From: an uncultured Butyricicoccus sp.
GTDB taxonomy: Bacteria; Bacillota; Clostridia; Oscillospirales; Butyricicoccaceae
Assembly (NCBI GenBank): GCA_900555465.1
Contig: USLE01000036.1
Coordinates: 1-8,671, forward strand
DNA: 8,671 bases
Direction of reading: 5' to 3'
Below the pieces are notes generated by a model. That model searched no databases, was not told the DNA's origin, and worked only from the letters and a program-made list of their open reading frames with translations. Below are positions 5,238 to 8,671 of this stretch, piece after piece; the first letter of the stretch is position 1; each line of letters starts with the position of its first letter. The position numbers and the translations under genes are program-made.

Positions 5238-5780
5238 TTATTCAAAACTGAGGAGCGTCTCCACATCCTTGCGCTTGGGGCACATCGGCTCCTCTGCCGG
5301 GTGGCCGACCGCGATCAGCGCCGCGACCTTCTGGCCCTCGGGCACTTCGATTACCTGCTTGACCTTATCCTCGTCAAAGATGCCCATGATGACCGTGCCC
5401 AGCCCAAGCGCGTGCGCGGCAAGGCAGAAGGTCTGCGCAGCAACGCCGGCATCAAACGACTGCCAGTGCGTGCCCTGCGAGGTGGAGAACGAACCGTCCC
5501 GCTCGTAGCCCGAGCGGCCGGTAATCATGGTCAGCACCACCAGCGCGGGCGCGCCCGACGTGGTCTTCTGGTTGAAGGCAAAGTCCATCATGCAGTCGTC
5601 CGCCAGACGCTGCTTTTTCTCCTTGTCGGTCACAACGATGTACCGCGCGATCTGGGTGTTCTTCCAGCTCGGCGCAAAGGCAGCCGTCTCGATGACCTGC
5701 GCCATCTCTTCCTTTGTGACAGGCTGTTCGGTGAATTTACGCACGCTGCGGCGCGTTTTGATACATTCCAGTGCTTCCAT
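5238..5780 (-). CDS. Nitroreductase family FMN-dependent oxidoreductase
   Basis: This 180-residue soluble flavoprotein reduces nitro compounds, quinones or other acceptors with NAD(P)H. The natural substrate cannot be read from the sequence. The N-terminal RRSVRKF (10-16) contacts the FMN phosphate. FAPSWKNTQ (35-43) corresponds to the usual APS..N.Q flavin segment. The central helix DAGVAAQTFCLAAHALGLGT (110-129) and the C-terminal IMGIFDEDKV and VPEGQKVAALIAVG complete the fold. The length is that of the short single-domain group. The ATG at 5780 has AAAGGAG (5790-5796) 9 bases upstream. It is transcribed alone: its own promoter lies at 5816-5844 and a strong terminator follows. Confidence 0.94.
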   Translation of the reverse strand: MEALECIKTRRSVRKFTEQPVTKEEMAQVIETAAFAPSWKNTQIARYIVVTDKEKKQRLADDCMMDFAFNQKTTSGAPALVVLTMITGRSGYERDGSFSTSQGTHWQSFDAGVAAQTFCLAAHALGLGTVIMGIFDEDKVKQVIEVPEGQKVAALIAVGHPAEEPMCPKRKDVETLLSFE

Positions 5781-5815
5781 GCGGGTTCGCTCCTTTATCC
5801 GATTGCTTTACCCTT

Positions 5816-5844
5816 ATTTTAGCAGACCGCTCCGTGCATGGCAA
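5816..5844 (-). promoter_or_regulatory. Promoter of the nitroreductase gene
   Basis: TTGCCA (5839-5844, five of six consensus bases) and TAAAAT (5816-5821, five of six) are separated by 17 bases on the minus strand. Initiation is expected near 5809, giving a leader of about 30 bases before the ATG at 5780. No palindromic operator of the iron type is present. Confidence 0.75.
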
Positions 5845-5879
5845 CGCAATTTAACAAAAACATCACCAAAATATCACCA

Positions 5880-6287
5880 TCAAACGCCGCTGTCTGCCAG
5901 CACCTTGACATAGAAGCGCCGCGTGCGCGGCCCATCGAACTCGCAGAAATAGATGCCCTGCCAGGTACCGAGCAGCAGGTGCCCGTCCTCAATCAATACG
6001 AGCTGGCTCGCGCCCACGCAGCTCGATTTGAGGTGCGCAGCCGAGTTCCCCTCCGCATGGCGGAATTCACGCCGGTCTGGGAAGGCTTCGCGCAGGCCGA
6101 GCAGCAGGTCGTGCTTCACATCCGGGTCGGCGTTTTCGTTGATCGTGATGCCCGCGGTCGTGTGCGGGCAGTAGACGACCGCCATGCCGCTCTTCACGCC
6201 GCTCTCCTGGATCGCATGGCGCACCTGTACAGTCACGTTGTACATGCCCTCATGGTCGGTTTGCAGGGTAAATTCCTTGGTTTTCAT
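5880..6287 (-). CDS. yjbQ: YjbQ/UPF0047 family protein (secondary thiamine-phosphate synthase type)
   Basis: This 135-residue small soluble protein of the YjbQ family (UPF0047) has CPHTTAGITINENADPD (40-56), HAEGNSAAHLKSS (77-89) and GTWQGIYFCEFDGPR (107-121), all near-invariant in the family. The His and Asn/Glu residues of these motifs line a probable metal-containing site. Weak thiamine-phosphate synthase activity has been reported for E. coli YjbQ, hence the common name, but the physiological role is unsettled. The ATG at 6287 has a GGGAGG site (6296-6301) 8 bases upstream. It is the last gene of the DUF896-cca-HD operon, 19 bases after the HD gene. No clear terminator hairpin is seen before the next promoter. 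Confidence 0.95.
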   Translation of the reverse strand: MKTKEFTLQTDHEGMYNVTVQVRHAIQESGVKSGMAVVYCPHTTAGITINENADPDVKHDLLLGLREAFPDRREFRHAEGNSAAHLKSSCVGASQLVLIEDGHLLLGTWQGIYFCEFDGPRTRRFYVKVLADSGV

Positions 6288-6306
6288 CGCTTATTCCTCC
6301 CTCTGT

Positions 6307-6876
6307 TCATTCCGTCCGGTTTTCGTGCAGATAGGTCGCTTCCAGATCGGACAAATGCAGCTTGACCGCGAGCGGGTACTTTTCAAAGGCGTGCGCGAGC
6401 GCGAAGCTGCCGCCGCGTACCGAATCGTCGAACCCGCCCATGTGCCAGCGCACCGCCATTGCCTCCTCGGTCCTCAGCCGCATGAACCGCTCGATCAGGT
6501 AGACGGATTTCTCGCCGTGGCCATAGGGGAACTGGTCGTCGATCGCATATACCGGCACCTTTTCCCACTCGCCTCGGTCGTTCTTGCGGTTGCGCAGCTC
6601 GGTCTTGTAAAAGCCCGCCTTGCACAGGTCGTGCAGCAGCGACGCGATTGTATAGCTCTCGAGGTCGTCGGTCTCCGGGTTGAAGTGCTTGGAGATCAGC
6701 ACGTTGTACACGTTGAGCGAGTGGTCGAGCAGACCGCCCTCGTACGCCGCATGAAAGCGCGTCGAGGCCGGGGCGGTGAAAAAGTCGGTGGTTTCCATCC
6801 ACGCGAGCAGCTTTTCCGCGCCCGGACGGTGGATATTCTTGTTGTAGGTTTCGATAAACAGTTCTTTATTCGTCAT
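6307..6876 (-). CDS. HD-domain phosphohydrolase-like protein
   Basis: This 189-residue soluble protein has an HD metal-binding fold. The ordered metal ligands are visible: His52 in GGLLDHSLNV, His82-Asp83 in LLHDLCK, His120 in YGHGEK, His145 in VRWHMGG and Asp177 in LHLSDLEA. This two-metal arrangement is typical of HD phosphohydrolases that act on nucleotides or of the YhaM-like exonuclease group. The substrate is not evident, and no OB-fold or nucleotidyltransferase domain is attached. The ATG at 6876 lies inside the end of cca, overlapping it by 11 bases, with a GGAGG site just before, so its translation is probably coupled to cca. Position beside the CCA-adding enzyme hints at RNA or nucleotide metabolism but does not prove it. 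Confidence 0.88.
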   Translation of the reverse strand: MTNKELFIETYNKNIHRPGAEKLLAWMETTDFFTAPASTRFHAAYEGGLLDHSLNVYNVLISKHFNPETDDLESYTIASLLHDLCKAGFYKTELRNRKNDRGEWEKVPVYAIDDQFPYGHGEKSVYLIERFMRLRTEEAMAVRWHMGGFDDSVRGGSFALAHAFEKYPLAVKLHLSDLEATYLHENRTE

Positions 6877-8203
6877 GTCGTTCCTCCATTCGGGCGCGGG
6901 CGCAGGCGATGAGCGCCTCCCGCGTGTTGTCCGCCTGTCCGTCGATCACTGCGCCGAGCAGCGCGTGCAGCATCTCCCCCACCGCGGGGCCGGACAGACC
7001 GAGCGCCTTGATATCGTTGCCATCTACGGCCAGCTGGCGCAGCGAAAAGCAGCTTTCCGCCGCGAGCACGTCGTTTAAGCACTGCTCCATGCCGTGCAGC
7101 CACGCCACGTCCTCCGGGTGCGTGCCCTGCCCGACTGCGTCGCCTTTTTTGATAGCGAGCAGGTCGCGGAAGCGCGCCTCCCCGATCTGGGACAGGCGGC
7201 GGCGCACCAGCTTATCCGTGTCGCCCAGCGGGCGGTCGTGCTGCTCGACCAGCAGCAGGATGCGTTCGCTGTCCTCGCCCGAAAAGCGCAGGCGGCGCAG
7301 GATGCGCTCCGCGATCTCGCGGCTGACCTTGGGATGGCCGTAAAAATGCCCCACGCCGTTTTCGTCCACGGTCTTGCAGGCGGGCTTGCCGCAGTCGTGC
7401 AGCAGCATGGACCAGCGCAGCACAGGCTCTGCGGGCACCTGCCCAGTGGCACGGATGCTGTGCTCCCATACATCATAAAGGTGGTGCGGGTTTTGCTGCG
7501 CGCAGCCGAACATGGGTTTGAGCTCGGGCAGCACATACCCGACCACATCCGCAAAGTCCAGCAGCGCCCGCTGCGCGAACCGGCCGCACAGCGCGCCGGT
7601 CAGCTCCTCGCGAATACGCTCGGCGGCGATGCAGTCCAGCCGCGCCGCCTGCCGCCGCATGGCGGCCGCGGTCTCCGGCTCGACCGTGAACCCCAGCTGG
7701 GACGCGAACCGCACCGCGCGCAGGATGCGCAGCGCATCCTCCTGAAAGCGCGCGTCCGGGTCGCCGACCGCGCGCAGGACGCCGTCCTGCAGATCATCCA
7801 GCCCGCCGAAGGGGTCGCACAGACCGCGTTCCGGGTGCCACGCCATCGCGCCGACCGTAAAGTCGCGCCGCGCAAGGTCGTCCTCCACATGGCCGACAAA
7901 ACGCACCCCGTCCGGGTGCCGGCCGTCTGAATAGCCGCCGTCCGCGCGGAAGGTCGTGATCTCGAGCGGGCCGCCGTCCGTAAGCAGGGTCAGCGTGCCG
8001 TGTTTAAGCCCGGTTTCTAGCACGCGCTCACCTGCGAACACGTTCTGCATCTGCTCCGGGCGCGCTGCGGTGCACAGATCCCAGTCGTGCGGCGCGGCGC
8101 CGCGCAGACTGTCGCGCACGCAGCCGCCGACCGCCCAGGTCTCAAATCCCGCCGCCTCCAGCCGCGCAATGGCGCGGGCGGCGTGGGCCGGGAGCCGGAT
8201 CAA
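6866..8203 (-). CDS. cca: CCA tRNA nucleotidyltransferase (class II, with HD domain)
   Basis: This 445-residue cytoplasmic enzyme adds or repairs the 3' CCA end of tRNA using CTP and ATP. Class II signatures are the VGGCVRD loop (25-31), catalytic carboxylates Asp40 and Asp42 in HDWD, and RRDFTVGAMA (112-121). The nucleotide-selecting EDALRILRAVRF segment follows (155-166). A C-terminal HD domain has MLLHDCGKP (266-274). This longer form is common in clostridia; full CCA addition by one enzyme is likely, but an A- or CC-only activity cannot be excluded. It probably starts with TTG at 8203: the preceding DUF896 stop TGA overlaps it as TTGA, an AGGAAGG site is close upstream, and the conserved N-terminus begins directly after it. 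No suitable in-frame ATG precedes the GGCVRD motif. Confidence 0.95.
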   Translation of the reverse strand: MIRLPAHAARAIARLEAAGFETWAVGGCVRDSLRGAAPHDWDLCTAARPEQMQNVFAGERVLETGLKHGTLTLLTDGGPLEITTFRADGGYSDGRHPDGVRFVGHVEDDLARRDFTVGAMAWHPERGLCDPFGGLDDLQDGVLRAVGDPDARFQEDALRILRAVRFASQLGFTVEPETAAAMRRQAARLDCIAAERIREELTGALCGRFAQRALLDFADVVGYVLPELKPMFGCAQQNPHHLYDVWEHSIRATGQVPAEPVLRWSMLLHDCGKPACKTVDENGVGHFYGHPKVSREIAERILRRLRFSGEDSERILLLVEQHDRPLGDTDKLVRRRLSQIGEARFRDLLAIKKGDAVGQGTHPEDVAWLHGMEQCLNDVLAAESCFSLRQLAVDGNDIKALGLSGPAVGEMLHALLGAVIDGQADNTREALIACARARMEERHDE

Positions 8204-8412
8204 TGGCCCTTCCTTTTCTGGTGCAGGCGGTACGAGGTGCCGTCCGGATTGAGGACAACCGTGTTGTCCAGCTGGGATTTCAGGCTCGCGCGGAAACCCG
8301 CGATATATTCCGCGCGCAGCGCCTTCTGCTCGGCCTGCTCCGCCGGGGTCAGCCCCTCGGCCTTGGCTTTTTTCGCCAGTTCGTTGATACGCGCGATTTT
8401 TTCATCGGTCAT
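8200..8412 (-). CDS. DUF896 family protein (YnzC/UPF0291)
   Basis: This 70-residue protein has a two-helix N-terminal half carrying the family pattern INELAKKAKAEGLTPAE (9-25), EQKALRAEYI (28-37) and FRASLKSQLD (40-49). A short NPDG turn (55-58) and a basic tail follow. Members are small cytoplasmic proteins of unknown function; B. subtilis YnzC lies in the SOS-regulated yneA operon. The ATG at 8412 has GGAGG (8422-8426) 9 bases upstream; a longer open frame to 8610 runs through the promoter and is rejected. Its stop overlaps the cca TTG start, so it is the first gene of the four-gene operon. Confidence 0.88.
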   Translation of the reverse strand: MTDEKIARINELAKKAKAEGLTPAEQAEQKALRAEYIAGFRASLKSQLDNTVVLNPDGTSYRLHQKRKGH

Positions 8413-8446
8413 AACCGTATTCCTCCGTGGATTTTGATATGCCCTT

Positions 8447-8475
8447 ATTATAGCAAACCAGACGGGCAAAGTCCA
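8447..8475 (-). promoter_or_regulatory. Promoter of the DUF896-cca-HD-yjbQ operon
   Basis: A perfect TATAAT (8447-8452) is preceded by TGC, forming an extended -10 element, with TGGACT (8470-8475, four of six) as the -35 at a 17-base spacing. Initiation near 8440 gives a leader of about 28 bases before the DUF896 start. A G-quadruplex motif begins 14 bases upstream of the -35. Confidence 0.75.
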
Positions 8476-8669
8476 CGGAAAACCTTTACCCTTCCCTTCC
8501 CTTCCCGTCCCGGGCGGTGGGCATCCGCCATCAGCAGAAGGCCGCAGCGCAGCCCGAGCCGGGAGCAGCTTTCGCCGTGCTCGGCTGCGGCAACATTGCA
8601 CTGGTCGCACAGGCGGCGGAAGCGGCGGTGCAGGACGGGCGGCAGGAGTGCGTCCAGTTCGCTCTCCAT
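8448..8669 (-). CDS. Probable C-terminal part of an unrecognised Cys-containing protein (partial)
   Basis: The frame is open from the window edge to a TAA at 8448-8450. An ATG at 8669 is available, but without upstream sequence it cannot be told whether it is the true start. Over the first 52 or so codons about 85 percent end in G or C, like the neighbouring genes, which favours real coding. The last 20 codons are low-complexity and run through the G-tract into the next gene's -10 box, so the true end or a frameshift is uncertain. Visible features are an Arg-rich RRFRRL segment and cysteines in CDQC (21-24), at 35 and at 42, possibly a metal site. No family is recognised. Confidence 0.35.
   Translation of the reverse strand: MESELDALLPPVLHRRFRRLCDQCNVAAAEHGESCSRLGLRCGLLLMADAHRPGREGKGRVKVFRGLCPSGLL
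8489..8511 (-). other. G-quadruplex motif upstream of the DUF896-cca promoter
   Basis: Five runs of three G occur on the minus strand (complement of CCC at 8489-8491, 8494-8496, 8499-8501, 8504-8506 and 8509-8511), each separated by exactly two bases. Four such runs suffice for a compact three-tetrad quadruplex with two-base loops; the fifth is spare. It lies 14 bases upstream of the -35 box of the operon promoter and near the end of the preceding partial gene. Confidence 0.6.
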
Positions 8670-8671
8670 GC

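Noticed and set aside
7094..7930. Long plus-strand open frame opposite cca
   Set aside because: It is the antisense shadow of a well-supported CCA-adding enzyme and shows no recognisable domain.
1..8671. tRNA, rRNA or insertion sequence
   Set aside because: I found no T-loop/acceptor arrangement, no rRNA-like stretch, no transposase and no terminal repeats with target duplications.

Overview
The window reads as a chromosomal segment of an anaerobic, GC-rich clostridium (Oscillospiraceae/Ruminococcaceae-like). The reasons are a clostridial-type short-chain flavodoxin, a DUF3793 protein, a DUF896 (YnzC-type) protein, two small FeoA proteins beside a FeoB with a large extra loop, strong AGGAGG-type ribosome binding sites, and coding regions dominated by G/C in third codon positions. 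The family-level assignment is inference. All ten complete genes, and one probable partial gene, lie on the minus strand, so transcription runs from high to low coordinates.

Right part (about 8671 to 5880): the end of a probable Cys-containing gene, then a promoter with an extended -10 element preceded by a G-quadruplex motif, then a tightly packed four-gene operon: a DUF896 protein, the CCA-adding tRNA nucleotidyltransferase, an HD-domain phosphohydrolase and a YjbQ-family protein. The first three genes overlap one another; the fourth follows after 19 bases. A single nitroreductase gene follows with its own promoter and a strong terminator (5184-5224).

Left part (about 5150 to 1): two iron-acquisition or iron-sparing operons. 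The first is DUF3793-flavodoxin. The second is feoA-feoA-feoB plus a 53-residue FeoB-associated Cys-rich membrane protein, which is too short for usual ORF calling, and it ends in a hairpin terminator. Both promoters carry a palindrome of the form GTTAG-N6-CTAAC, or a degenerate copy, exactly between a TTGACA -35 box and the -10 box, with a second palindrome just downstream. A further copy sits between the second feoA and feoB, and one lies upstream of the feo promoter. This makes six related sites and suggests one metal-responsive repressor, DtxR-like by inference. Under iron shortage it would turn on ferrous iron uptake together with flavodoxin, which replaces ferredoxin.

Between the two iron operons, roughly 3490-3800 contains no credible gene but holds a chain of at least eight stem-loops packed head to tail. 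Every mismatch that can tell the strands apart forms G.U pairs only on the minus strand, which suggests a structured RNA, or a transcribed repeat element, read in the same direction as the genes. I do not recognise it as a known RNA family. It and the shared operator system are the most interesting parts of the window.
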